Shown: positions 34,044 to 43,095 of the stretch, piece after piece
Layout: every line of letters begins with the position of its first letter
Numbering within the stretch: position 1 is the stretch's first letter
Origin: RPQJ01 sp963846885
GTDB taxonomy: Bacteria; Pseudomonadota; Gammaproteobacteria; Steroidobacterales; Steroidobacteraceae
NCBI GenBank assembly: GCA_963846885.1
Contig: CAWJXS010000005.1
Coordinates: 1 to 64,000, forward strand
Direction: 5' to 3'
Length of the DNA stretch: 64,000 bases
Position numbers and translations under genes: made by a program
Notes under the pieces: model-generated
The model's database searches: none
What the model saw: only the letters and a program-made list of their open reading frames with translations
Told to the model about the DNA's origin: nothing

Positions 34044-34080
34044 CCCTCACCCCGACCCTCTCCCGCATAGCGGGAGAGGG
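34044..34080. repeat. CCTCTCCCGC-type hairpin next to the OmpA-like gene
   Basis: CCCTCTCCCGC (34056-34066), loop ATA, GCGGGAGAGGG (34070-34080), preceded by CCCTCACCCCGA. It lies 13 bp past the stop codon of the convergent OmpA-like gene and may act as its terminator. Confidence 0.8.
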
Positions 34081-34093
34081 AGAGGGCGACGGA

Positions 34094-34793
34094 TCAGCCG
34101 GACTTGGCCTTCTGCACGTTCTCCTGCGTCACCGGCACGATCGTGATCTCGACGCGACGGTTCTGGGCACGGCCCTCTTCCGTTTCATTGCTGGCGATCG
34201 GGTGATCCTTGCCCGCGCCAACGGTGACCATGCGGGCTGCGGTCGACGCCGCGGCTGCTCAGGTACGCCGCCACGCTGGCCGCCCGCTTTTCGGACAGCT
34301 GTTGGTTGTAGGCCGCGCTGCCGACGCTATCGGTGTGGCCAGCCACCTCGATCACCGTCTTGTCGAACTCGCCGAGCGTGCCCGCCACCTTGTCGAGGAC
34401 GGGATAGAACTGCGAGTTCAGGTCTGAACTGTTGAACGCGAACGTCACGCCGCCCGGCATGTCGAGGGTGATGTTGTCGCCGTTGCGGACCACGTCGACG
34501 CCAGTGCCAGCCATTTGCTGGCGCAGCTTCGCCTCCTGCTTGTCCATGTAATAGCCGACGGATCCGCCGACGAGCGCGCCTGCTGCTGCTCCGATCATCG
34601 CGGACTTGAATGGGTTGTTGCCGGCGCTGAGCAGGCCGACGACCGCGCCGGCAGCCGCACCGTAACCAGTGCCCTTGCGGGTCTTCTCCTTTTCGGGGTT
34701 CGTCGCGAAGTCTTCCATCGAGGCGCAGCCAGCCAGGGCCACGGCGGCAGCAGCCAGGAGGGCAACGAAGCCCGACCGGGTGATTCTTTTCAT
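34094..34793 (-). CDS. OmpA-family (Pal-like) lipoprotein, frameshifted
   Basis: The N-terminus is a lipoprotein signal (LAAAAVALAGC). Then comes a glycine-zipper span (GYGAAAGAVVGLLSAGNN, GAAAGALVGGSVGYYMD) and an OmpA peptidoglycan-binding domain: FNSSDLNSQFYPVL, EVAGHTDSVGSAAYNQQLSE, RAASVAAYLSSRGVD. After this point one extra base near 34247 shifts the frame. The rest of the domain, ARMVTVGAGKDHPIASN and NRRVEITIVPVT, is encoded in the next frame to a stop at 34094. Repaired length is 232 residues, similar to YiaD-type proteins. It would anchor the outer membrane to murein. The slip most likely is a sequence error. Confidence 0.88.
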
Positions 34794-34854
34794 GAGTCGC
34801 TCCTTATTGGATAGCGTGAACAATAGATCGAAACCCTAAATATCTAGAACGCAA

Positions 34855-36168
34855 TTATAAAAGCGCGGTTGACACGGGCTCGGTCGCCGCCAGGCGTACC
34901 GCCGCGGTCACGGACCGATGCGTCTCAAGATTCAATGGGTCGGGCAGAAGTTCCTCGGCACCGGCGCGCTTCGCCAGAGCATGCGCCGCTGCGACCAGCA
35001 TGCCATCGGTGAAGCGCGGTGCTGCGGCCTCAAGCGCGCCTTTGAACAGGCCGGGAAACGCCGCGACGTTATTGATGCCCCGTCCGTCGGCCGCGAAGAC
35101 GGCTCCGCGCTCCAGCGCGACCATCGGGTCGATTTCCGCGTCGGGATTCGAGAGTGCGAAGACGATCTGCCCTGGCCGCACCCATTCGGGCTTGATGAGG
35201 CCCCTGACGCCCGTCGTCGCCACGATGACATCGGCCTGGGCCATGACCTCGGGCAGCGTCGAGGCTTCGCCGCCCAGCGACTTGAACCGCTCGATGGCCT
35301 CGGCGCGCAAGTCGGTTCCGAGCAGGCGCTGCACGCCCTGCGCCCGCAGCAACCGCGCGATGCCCAAGCCGGCAGCGCCGAGGCCGATCTGCCCGATGAC
35401 GGACGTGGCGAGCGAGCGTCCGACGCGCCTGGTGGCGTTCAGCAGCGCAGCGAGCGTGACCACGGCCGTGCCGTGCTGGTCATCGTGGAGCACGGGAATG
35501 GGCAGCCGCCGCACGAGTTCGGCCTCGATCTCAAAGCATTCGGGGGCCGCGATGTCTTCGAGCTGGATCGCACCGAACGAAGGCGCGATGGCGACGATGG
35601 TGTCGACGATGCGCACGGGATCGTGCGAATCGATCAGGATCGGCACCGCCGTGATGCCGACCAGCGCTGCAAACAGCGCCGACTTGCCTTCCATGACGGG
35701 CAGCCCCGCGACGGGGCCGATGTCGCCGAGCCCCAGGATGGCCGTGCCGTTGGTCACGACGGCGACGGTGCGCGGCAGGTTCGTATACAGCGCAGCCTTG
35801 GACGGATCGTCACGGATGGCGAGGCAGACCCGCGCCACGCCTGGCGTATAGATGTCGCGCAGCGTCTGCTGGGTGGTGATCTGCAGCGTCGGCTGCATGT
35901 GGATCTTGCCGCCCTTGTGGCGGTTGAACACCCGGTCGGACTTGCCCACGAAACGCGCATTCGGCAGCGCGTCGATCCTGGCATAGAAATCCGGATTGGC
36001 CTGCTCGTCCACCTCGACCGTGATCTCCCACAGCGTGCGGCCCTGCTCCCGCCGCAGCGACTGCAGGTGCTCGATGGCCAGGCGCTCGTCGGCGATGACC
36101 GCCAGCACGCTCGCGAGCGAGCCGGGCTTGTGGAAGGTTTCAACTAGCAGGATTTCGGGGATCTTCAT
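34855..36168 (-). CDS. NAD(P)-dependent malic enzyme with N-terminal ACT domain
   Basis: 437 residues from MKIPEILLVETF. The first 75 residues form an ACT-like ligand-binding domain (HKPGSLASVLAVIADERLAI). They are followed by the malic enzyme domain with RDIYTPGVARVC, the catalytic VMEGKSALF region, VLHDDQHGTAVV with its metal ligands, and a Rossmann NAD site (IGQIGLGAAGLGIARLL). It decarboxylates malate to pyruvate. The ACT domain suggests feedback regulation by a small molecule, possibly an amino acid (inference). It is divergent from the acyl-CoA dehydrogenase gene. An upstream in-frame ATG (about 36228) is less likely. Confidence 0.9.
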   Translation of the reverse strand: MKIPEILLVETFHKPGSLASVLAVIADERLAIEHLQSLRREQGRTLWEITVEVDEQANPDFYARIDALPNARFVGKSDRVFNRHKGGKIHMQPTLQITTQQTLRDIYTPGVARVCLAIRDDPSKAALYTNLPRTVAVVTNGTAILGLGDIGPVAGLPVMEGKSALFAALVGITAVPILIDSHDPVRIVDTIVAIAPSFGAIQLEDIAAPECFEIEAELVRRLPIPVLHDDQHGTAVVTLAALLNATRRVGRSLATSVIGQIGLGAAGLGIARLLRAQGVQRLLGTDLRAEAIERFKSLGGEASTLPEVMAQADVIVATTGVRGLIKPEWVRPGQIVFALSNPDAEIDPMVALERGAVFAADGRGINNVAAFPGLFKGALEAAAPRFTDGMLVAAAHALAKRAGAEELLPDPLNLETHRSVTAAVRLAATEPVSTALL

Positions 36169-36270
36169 GCGGGCCTCTGCCGGCCGGTCAGCATAGGGCG
36201 ATGCGGGGTATCGGGCCAGACTTTCCATTAGAATTGCCGCCCTCCCAACAAGAATCCGACCGGAGCCGCC

Positions 36271-37443
36271 GTGCCCGCCAATGCCCTGAATCCGCTCGAC
36301 CTGTTCGACGTCCGCGCCGCCCTCACCGCCGAGGAGGCCATGGTGCAGGACACGGTCGCGCGCTTCGTCGACGATGCCGTGCTCCCCGTCATCCGGTCGC
36401 ACTTCGAAAACCATACGTTCCCGAAAGAACTGGTGGGAGAACTGGCGGCGCTCGGGCTCCTCGGCAGTTCGCTCGAGGGTTACGGTTGCGCGGGTATGAA
36501 CGCAGTGAGCTATGGGCTCATCTGCCAGGAACTCGAGCGCGGCGATTCGGGCCTGCGCAGTTTCGTGTCGGTGCAGTCCTCGCTGTGCATGTACCCCATC
36601 TACACCTACGGCAGCGAAGAGCAGAAGCAGCGCTACCTGCCGCGCATGGCCCGGGGCGAGCTCATCGGTGCATTCGGGCTGACCGAGCCGCACGGCGGCT
36701 CCGATCCCGCGAACATGAAGACCCATGCCAAGCGCCGGGGAACCGACTGGGTGCTGAACGGCAGCAAGATGTGGATCACCAATTCGCCGATCGCCGACAT
36801 CTTCATCATCTGGGCACGCACCGAAGAAGGCATTCGCGGCTTTCTCGTCGAGCGCGGCGCCAAAGGCCTCGAGACGCCGGAGATCGAGAACAAGTTCTCG
36901 CTGCGCGCATCGGCCACGGGCGCCATTTTTCTCGCCGATGTCGTGGTCCCCGATTCGGCGATGCTGCCGGGCTCCACCTGCGGCATCAAGGCGCCGCTGT
37001 CGTGCCTCACGCAGGCGCGCTACGGCATCACGTGGGGCGTGATCGGTGCCGCCCAGGCCTGCCTCGGCGAGGTGCTCGAGTATTCGAAGACGCGCATCCT
37101 CTTCAACCGTCCGCTGGCCGCAACGCAGGCGATCCAGATTCGCCTCGCCGAGATGTCACGCAAGATCACGCTCTCGCAGTTGCTGTCGCTGCAGCTTGGT
37201 CGGCTGAAGGACACGGGGCAGATGACGCCGTCGCACGTGTCGCTCGCGAAGTGGAACAACTGCCGCGCGGCGATCGAAGTGGCCCGCGATGCGCGCGACA
37301 TCCTCGGCGGCTCGGGTATCAGCGCGGAGTACGTGCCGATCCGGCACGCACTCAACCTCGAGAGCGTGATCACGTACGAAGGGACCGAGACGATTCACCA
37401 GCTCACCATCGGCCGTGAATTGACAGGCATCAACGCCTTCTGA
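36271..37443 (+). CDS. gcdH: Glutaryl-CoA dehydrogenase-like acyl-CoA dehydrogenase
   Basis: 390 residues with a GTG start. It matches the glutaryl-CoA dehydrogenase branch of the acyl-CoA dehydrogenases: LNPLDLFDVRAALTAEE, YGCAGMNAVSYGLI, FGLTEPHGGSDPANM, GSKMWITNSPIADI and the C-terminal active-site region VITYEGTETIHQLTIGR, where the catalytic Glu lies. It oxidises and decarboxylates glutaryl-CoA to crotonyl-CoA in lysine and tryptophan catabolism. It stands alone and divergent from the malic enzyme, followed by a hairpin and a long non-coding stretch. Confidence 0.9.
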   Translation: MPANALNPLDLFDVRAALTAEEAMVQDTVARFVDDAVLPVIRSHFENHTFPKELVGELAALGLLGSSLEGYGCAGMNAVSYGLICQELERGDSGLRSFVSVQSSLCMYPIYTYGSEEQKQRYLPRMARGELIGAFGLTEPHGGSDPANMKTHAKRRGTDWVLNGSKMWITNSPIADIFIIWARTEEGIRGFLVERGAKGLETPEIENKFSLRASATGAIFLADVVVPDSAMLPGSTCGIKAPLSCLTQARYGITWGVIGAAQACLGEVLEYSKTRILFNRPLAATQAIQIRLAEMSRKITLSQLLSLQLGRLKDTGQMTPSHVSLAKWNNCRAAIEVARDARDILGGSGISAEYVPIRHALNLESVITYEGTETIHQLTIGRELTGINAF

Positions 37444-37532
37444 CGCTGTCGGCATTCTTTACGTTTACCCGGTGCGGACGCCTTCAGCGGGGCGTCCGCC
37501 GCGCTTTCAGCCCTCGTAAACCCTTGAAAACA

Positions 37533-37562
37533 AAGGCCCGGCCAACAACTGGCACGGGCCTT
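37533..37562. terminator. Hairpin downstream of gcdH
   Basis: AAGGCCCG (37533-37540) and CGGGCCTT (37555-37562) enclose a 14-nt loop that contains its own GCCA/TGGC pairing. It is followed by GCTTACTTGTACTTG. Probable terminator of gcdH, with no clean T-run. Confidence 0.5.
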
Positions 37563-37649
37563 GCTTACTTGTACTTGTCCTTCATTGGCCCAGAAGAGCA
37601 CCAAAAATCCGCCACCGGGCGAAGGACGGGCAAGCCAGCTCATGGGTGG

Positions 37650-37811
37650 GATGTCCGCCAGGGGATCGAAAATTCAAGTAATCGTCGATACAAGACGGAT
37701 CGCACAAAAAGAAATCTGGTTGCAGAACGCGCAATAAAAAGCAGATCAGAACAACAAGAAAAACTGCGTTCGATGAGTAACCCCGGCCCCGCGTAAGCGG
37801 GGCTTTTTCTT
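37650..37811 (+). ncRNA. Candidate small RNA ending in a strong terminator
   Basis: A markedly A-rich, low-G+C stretch (37660-37780) with no convincing gene, unlike the GC-rich surroundings. It ends in a perfect intrinsic terminator: GCCCCGC-GTAA-GCGGGGC followed by TTTTTCTT (37786-37810). No coding gene points into this terminator (the nearest, gcdH, ends 340 bp earlier behind another hairpin). That makes an independent transcript such as a small regulatory RNA plausible. No known RNA family is recognised. Confidence 0.4.
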
Positions 37812-37983
37812 GGTGGGGTCGACGCAAGCGCACTTCACCTGTTTGCGCTCGGGACGGTCCACGATGTCGGGTCAGGCCACCTCAGGCAGTCTGATGAGTT
37901 CCGCACGCGAGCAGGACGCGCGGGAATGGCTCGGCGGCATCTCGGGCAGATTCAGGCGTCCCTTGCTGTCCTGAGCGAGCCGG
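37812..37983. other. Unassigned intergenic stretch
   Basis: 172 bp between the terminator and the end of the potassium-channel gene. No gene, repeat or clear regulatory site is visible. Confidence 0.4.
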
Positions 37984-39028
37984 CTAGGACGCCGGCGACC
38001 CATTCGCATCGATCGCGATCAGTCGGTCGCCCGCTTCGATCCGCAGCGTGGGATCGCTCCAGCATCCCAGCCGCTGGTGTCCGCGGCGGATTTCGACGAT
38101 GACCGCGCCTGGAATGTCGCGCGCCACCTGACCGACCTCCTCGGGACGCGGCGCGCGCTCGACGAGCTGGCAACGGCCCTTGTACGACAGCAGGTCGGAC
38201 ACGAATTCAATCGTGCCGTCGGACTGGACGGCATCCGCCATCAGGAAACCGCCGAAGCGCGCCGGCGAGACGATCTCGTCTGCGCCGCCCGAGCGCACGA
38301 TCTTCACGTTCTCCGGCTCCGAAACGCTCGCGACGATGCGTACACTCTCCGACAAGGCGCGCACGGTCAGTACGATCAGCACCGTGGTGTCGTCACGGCC
38401 AACGCTCACGATCACGCAGTTCGCACGCTGTACGCCCGCCACCCGCAGGATCTCCTCGCTCGACGCGTCGCCATGCAACCCCGTGAATCCCCGCTCGGCT
38501 GCACGCGTGACCTCATTCGCGATCCGGGTCGATCACGACGATCGCATCGGGGGCCCAGCCGCGCAGCAGCAACTCCTTCGCGGCGATGGAACCGCTGTGG
38601 CCATAGCCGCAGAGGATCACGTGGTCCTTCAACTCGCGCTGCAAACGCAACATGCGCCATTCCTCGATGAGCCGCTGGATGATGAGCTGGTAAGCGGTGC
38701 CCAGGAAAATGAGCCAGACGAAGACACGCACCGGCGTGACGAAAAACGCGTCGATCAGGCGGGCCTGGTCGGACACGGGGACGATGTCGCCGTAGCCGAC
38801 GGTCGTGATCGTCACCATGGTGAAATAGAAGACGTCGGACACGGAGATGTGCCCGTCGATCTGGTCGCGCAGGCCGTCACGGTCGACCAGGAAGACGAGG
38901 AACACCGAGGCGATCAACAGCAGCACGAAGCCGGCGCGCAGCGCCAGGGTGACCTCGGGCGGCCGGGCTGCGCGCTGCACGAGAACCGACAGCTCGCCCT
39001 CGCCACGCTCGGCCCGGATGCGACGCAT
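37984..39028 (-). CDS. Two-TM potassium channel with TrkA-N/TrkA-C domains, frameshifted
   Basis: After a basic start come TM1 (about 32-48), a pore helix and selectivity filter TVGYGD (about 76-81), TM2 (about 98-122) and a TrkA-N RCK domain (HVILCGYGHSGSIAAKELL, VVIDPD). One extra base near 38525 closes this frame just after VVIDPD. The RCK domain resumes in the next frame with NEVTRAAERGFTGLHGDAS, ILRVAGVQRANCVIV, and a TrkA-C domain. Repaired, it is 347 residues, the MthK/Kch-type length. It should be a ligand-gated K+ channel in the inner membrane. Both halves are intact, so an indel error is likely. Confidence 0.87.
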
Positions 39029-39209
39029 GGCGCCGCGCACCCAGCCGAATCGAATCGGGCCGGACTTCTTCAAGGCGCTGAACCTGGGCTGGGAGGCGTC
39101 ATCGGCTGGTGGTTCCGTCGCGTGCGACGGAATGGGGCACCGGCGCAGCGCCGAATATAGCGCAGCCCGCCGCCGCGGAGTCCCGCGGCTTAGCGACCGC
39201 CAGCGCCCG

Positions 39210-39467
39210 TCAGGCGACGGCCAGCGGCGACAGTTCGTAGCCGATGATCTCGCGGGTCTGCGGGTCGAGGATCGGCGTGCCGCTGTTCCAGCGGCCGGCA
39301 ACCCGGGCCGTCTCGAGCAGGGTGCGGCTGGGCACTACCGACGTGAGCATCAATCCACCCTGCGGATCGCGGACGAACGCGGTCACCGAGTTGCTGGGAT
39401 TGCCGGCCGATGCTGGTTCGGGGAACAGCAGGGCCAGGACTTCTTCAGCGGTGATGGAATCAGTCAT
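39210..39467 (-). CDS. Small hypothetical protein
   Basis: 85 residues from MTDSITAEEVLALLFPEP. It has a helical start, then a beta-rich part (SVTAFVRDPQGGLMLTSVVP, TPILDPQTREIIGYELS). No family recognised, no signal peptide or membrane span. It stands alone between the channel gene and the divergent phosphodiesterase gene, and codon usage resembles real genes here. Confidence 0.55.
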   Translation of the reverse strand: MTDSITAEEVLALLFPEPASAGNPSNSVTAFVRDPQGGLMLTSVVPSRTLLETARVAGRWNSGTPILDPQTREIIGYELSPLAVA

Positions 39468-39695
39468 CGTTGCTCGCGGCGCGTTTCTGTAGCGGGGATC
39501 TAGCAACTTGCGTGCCATTCCGGCGCGCAAGCAATTGCAACCATTTCGACACGCTGAAACCGTGACAGATGACGACACTCGTCAATGGCAGGTGACGCGA
39601 CGTGTCCAGGCGTGACGGGCGTCACACTCCGGCGGCGCATCCAGCGAGCCGGGCCCGGCCACAGCGGGCCGCACATTAAGTAAACTCTGCGGCCC

Positions 39696-40460
39696 ATGAC
39701 GAACAACACCCTGCGCTTGCCCACGATCATCGCTCACCGCGGCAACGCCGCCGAGTTTCCCGAGAACACGCTGGCCGCGCTGGGCTCGGCGATCGAACTG
39801 GGGCTGCAGCATGTCGAGTTCGACGTGCAGCTCACCGCAGACCACGTCCCGGTCGTCATTCACGATGCCGACCTGCAGCGGGTGGGCGGCCGGCCAGAGT
39901 GCGTGCATGAAATGTCCTGGCCGCAACTCGCCGAGATGCCGGTGGGCGAAGTGAGCCGGCTCGGCGAGCGCTTCGCCCACACGTGCGCTCCTTCGCTGGC
40001 GCAGGTCGTGGACGCCCTCGCGGGCTGGCCCGGCGTCACCGCGTTTGTCGAAGTGAAGCGCGCCAGCCTGCGGCGGTTCGGTCACGAGCTGGTGCTGCGG
40101 CGGGTCGCCGAGGTCGTGCAACCCGTGCTCGACCGCTGCGTGCTCATTTCGTTCGACCTCGCAGCCGTCAAGATCCTGCGGCTGATGACCGGCGCGCGCA
40201 TCGGCTGGGTCATCGAGCGCCACGACGCCGAGACGCTGCGCCAGGCGACCGAGCTCGCTCCCGAATTCCTCTTTGCCAACATCGACCGCGTGCCGCCGGC
40301 GACGACTGCGCTCTGGCCCGGCCCCTGGGACTGGGCTCTTTACGAAGTGCGTGACCTGGCCACGGCCCGGCAGTGCGAGCAGCTGGGAGCCCGTTTCGTC
40401 GAGACGATGACGGTGCGCGACCTGCGTGATGCCTTGCGCGAGGCCAGCTCCGTCGCATGA
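39696..40460 (+). CDS. Glycerophosphodiester phosphodiesterase
   Basis: 254 residues. The GDPD catalytic signature is at the N-terminus: IIAHRGNAAEFPENTLAAL with the general acid/base His and Glu ligands, then VEFDVQLTADHVPVVIHDAD. A C-terminal ARQCEQLGARFVETM strand completes the TIM barrel. It has no signal peptide, so it is a cytoplasmic UgpQ-type enzyme releasing glycerol-3-phosphate from deacylated phospholipids. Its stop overlaps the start of an FGGY kinase (ATGA), making a glycerol-utilisation pair. Confidence 0.93.
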   Translation: MTNNTLRLPTIIAHRGNAAEFPENTLAALGSAIELGLQHVEFDVQLTADHVPVVIHDADLQRVGGRPECVHEMSWPQLAEMPVGEVSRLGERFAHTCAPSLAQVVDALAGWPGVTAFVEVKRASLRRFGHELVLRRVAEVVQPVLDRCVLISFDLAAVKILRLMTGARIGWVIERHDAETLRQATELAPEFLFANIDRVPPATTALWPGPWDWALYEVRDLATARQCEQLGARFVETMTVRDLRDALREASSVA

Positions 40461-42025
40461 GCGCGCCCGGGATCGACGATGACCTCGCCTGGCTCGCGAG
40501 CGAGCTGAGCGCAATTCGGCGCGAACTGGTGCCGCCTGGCGAATCACGCGCGCTATACCTGGCGCTGGACCAGGGCGGCACCTCCAGCCGCGCGGTACTG
40601 TTCGACGCGCTTGGACGCGAGGTCGCGGCAGCGCACGTGCCGATCACGACCCAGCGCAGCGGCGACGACCGTGTGGAACATGACCCGGCCGAGCTGGTGC
40701 AGTCGCTGCGGACGGCGGTGCTCGAGGTCTGCGCGTCGCCGTTGGCTGCGGGGCGACCCATCATCGCGGCCGGCCTGGCCACGCAGCGTTCGACGATCTG
40801 CTGCTGGGACCGCACCGACGGGCAGCCGCTCAGTCCAGCCTTGTCCTGGCAGGATCGACGCAATGCGGCGTGGCTCACGGAGAAGCTCGGCGCGCGCGCC
40901 ACGTGGGTGCGCGAGCTGACGGGCCTGCCGCTGTCGCCACACTACGGCGCGAGCAAGTTGCGCTGGTGCCTGGACGAATTGCCTGCCGTACGGCTTGCGC
41001 TGCGTGATGAGCGCCTGCAGGCCGGCCCGCTCGCCAGTTTCCTTGCGCAAAGCCTGTGCGGGACGACCGAAGCCTGCGTCGACCCTGCCAATGCTGCGCG
41101 CACGCTGTTGTTCGATCCCGCCGTACTCGACTGGTCGCCACCGCTGCTGGAAGCCTTCGCCATCCCGCCCGGGGTGCTGCCGCGTTGCGTCGGCACGATC
41201 CATGAGTTCGGCACGCTGGCGCTCGGCGGTGGCCAGACGGCTCCGCTGCGCGCCGTGAGCGGCGACCAGTCCGCCGCCGTCTTTGCCTTCGGCCCCCCGG
41301 AACCGACGACGGGCTACGTGAACGTTGGCACCGGCGCATTCCTGCAGCGCGTGTTGCCGGACGGCTCGGTACCGACTCCGCACGGCCTGCTGAAGAGTGT
41401 GCTGTTCGCACGCACCGACGATACGACTGGCGCGCTCTACTGCCACGAAGGAACGGTGAATGGCGGGTTTGCCGCGCTCGAATGGCTCGGCCGGCGCCTT
41501 GGGCTCGACGTCAGGAACATGCTCGCTGCGCTTGGCACGACGCTGGCCGATGACGATCTGCCGGTGCTTTTCCTGAACGGCGTCGGCGGTCTCGGCGCTC
41601 CTTACTGGCTGCCCGACTTTCCGGTGGAGTTCGTCGCCGTCGAACCCGATGCAGCACCTGCGACGGAAACCGCAGCCAGCGACCTGCAGCAGGTGGCCGC
41701 CGTCGTCGAGAGCATTGCGTTCCTGATCGCAGTCAACGTGCGCGCGATGCAGCGCGCAGCGCCCTTGCGCAGGTTGTTGCTGACGGGCGGGCTCGCGTCC
41801 TGCGACTACCTGTGCACGGTGCTCGCCGCAGTCAGCGGGCTCAAGGTGGATCGCCCCGAACTGCTGGAGGCGTCAGCGCGCGGCATTGCCTATCTTGCCG
41901 CCGGCCAGCCCCAGGACTGGCAGGCCGTGCCGATCGCGAGTTCCTTCGCGCCAGACGTCGCGCATGGATCGGTGCAGCGATTCGAGCGCTGGCTCGCGGC
42001 CATGGACGCACGCGGCGCGCGCTGA
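40457..42025 (+). CDS. FGGY-family (glycerol kinase-like) sugar/polyol kinase
   Basis: 522 residues. It has about 32 extra N-terminal residues before the kinase phosphate-1 loop (LALDQGGTSSRAVLFDALG), which glycerol kinases normally carry at the very start. Further blocks: THGLATQRST-like GLATQRSTICCWD, LSWQDRRN, AVSGDQSAAVFAFG, TGYVNVGTGAFLQ and the late adenosine loop LLLTGGLASCDYL. It phosphorylates a polyol, probably glycerol given its overlap with the glycerophosphodiesterase gene (inference). The extension may be a genuine start or an upstream mis-start; no internal ATG precedes the domain. Confidence 0.88.
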   Translation: MSAPGIDDDLAWLASELSAIRRELVPPGESRALYLALDQGGTSSRAVLFDALGREVAAAHVPITTQRSGDDRVEHDPAELVQSLRTAVLEVCASPLAAGRPIIAAGLATQRSTICCWDRTDGQPLSPALSWQDRRNAAWLTEKLGARATWVRELTGLPLSPHYGASKLRWCLDELPAVRLALRDERLQAGPLASFLAQSLCGTTEACVDPANAARTLLFDPAVLDWSPPLLEAFAIPPGVLPRCVGTIHEFGTLALGGGQTAPLRAVSGDQSAAVFAFGPPEPTTGYVNVGTGAFLQRVLPDGSVPTPHGLLKSVLFARTDDTTGALYCHEGTVNGGFAALEWLGRRLGLDVRNMLAALGTTLADDDLPVLFLNGVGGLGAPYWLPDFPVEFVAVEPDAAPATETAASDLQQVAAVVESIAFLIAVNVRAMQRAAPLRRLLLTGGLASCDYLCTVLAAVSGLKVDRPELLEASARGIAYLAAGQPQDWQAVPIASSFAPDVAHGSVQRFERWLAAMDARGAR

Positions 42026-42063
42026 AGCGACGAGGTCGGCGACCGCCGCACGTGGGCGCGGCG

Positions 42064-43095
42064 TCAAAGCCGCTGGAACGTCCTGAGAATTTCGCGTTCG
42101 ACCCAGGTTGGCCCGGCCACGCCATCGTAGTAGCCGCAGTGGCCGCCATGGCGCGTGCGCGTGATGTCGAGCACCGCCGGGCGGGCCAGCCGCGCGAGAT
42201 CTGTGGCCGGGATGATCGGGTCATCGTCTGCCGCGATGATGCGGACCCGTGCGTCACGCAGCGCTTCGAGTGGCTCGAGCGCAGTGCCCACGAGCCCGTA
42301 CCCGCGGAGGTACTCGGGCAGCGACGGAAATCCGCCGTAGCCGCAGGCCAGGCGGTGCGTCATCTCGGTCAGGTTGCCGAGCTCGATGATGTCCTCGAGC
42401 GAGTGGTACACGTCGGGCCAGGCCGCGCGCTTCTTGCGCAGCGAGCGCCGCCATTTCCAGATGAAGTACTCGCGATACAGCGCCCAGCCGGACTCGAGCC
42501 GCGTCAGCGTGTGCTCGGGGTCGAGCACGGGGCAGACCGCGACGATGCTGGCGACGTCGATGCCCGCATCTGCGGCACGCACGCCCACGCGCAGCGCGAA
42601 GTTTCCGCCCAGCGAGAATCCGGCCAGCGAGAGGCGTTGGCCGGGGCGCTGCTGCTGCAGGGCACGCACTGCGCCGACGACTTCGGCGATCCGGCATGAA
42701 TGGAACAGCTCCGCATTGAGGTGATGACTGTCGCCGTGATCGCGCAGGTTCAGGCGCACCACGTCGTAGCCCGCATCGAACAGATGCTGGCCGAGCGAAA
42801 GCAGGTACAGCGAATTCGCGCTGCCCTCCCACCCGTGCAGCAGGATGGCGAGCCGCCCGGCCGGGGCGCGACCGGCGTCGGCCTGGTTCGCTTCGAGCGC
42901 CAGCAGGCGCACGCCGTCGCCGCAGTCGAGCAGCAGTTCGCGCGAGGCTTGCCGCAACACCGCCGCACGCTGTTCGACGCCGGCTCTGCGCAGCGGCAGG
43001 CTGGGGTAGATCGACTGCACATGATGATGGCGCAGCCGCCACGGCGGCATGAACTCGATCCCGCCGGCGGGAAGCGATCGGTCGGCCGTGCTCAT
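42064..43095 (-). CDS. YheT-family alpha/beta hydrolase
   Basis: 343 residues of the YheT/EMB8 family: FMPPWRLRHHHVQSIYPSL at the start, LAILLHGWEGSANSLYLLSL (oxyanion region), RLNLRDHGDSHHLN, nucleophile elbow LAGFSLGGNFALRVG and a final TRHGGHCGYYDG with the catalytic His. Members hydrolyse short esters in vitro; the cellular substrate is unknown. The start overlaps the stop of the saccharopine-dehydrogenase-like gene (ATGA), and that gene in turn overlaps the response regulator, so all three form one operon. Confidence 0.92.
   Translation of the reverse strand: MSTADRSLPAGGIEFMPPWRLRHHHVQSIYPSLPLRRAGVEQRAAVLRQASRELLLDCGDGVRLLALEANQADAGRAPAGRLAILLHGWEGSANSLYLLSLGQHLFDAGYDVVRLNLRDHGDSHHLNAELFHSCRIAEVVGAVRALQQQRPGQRLSLAGFSLGGNFALRVGVRAADAGIDVASIVAVCPVLDPEHTLTRLESGWALYREYFIWKWRRSLRKKRAAWPDVYHSLEDIIELGNLTEMTHRLACGYGGFPSLPEYLRGYGLVGTALEPLEALRDARVRIIAADDDPIIPATDLARLARPAVLDITRTRHGGHCGYYDGVAGPTWVEREILRTFQRL

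Noticed and set aside
37582..37833. Minus-strand 83-residue frame as a membrane protein
   Set aside because: The composition follows from the A-rich plus strand, the frame reads through a strong terminator, and it lacks a ribosome binding site.
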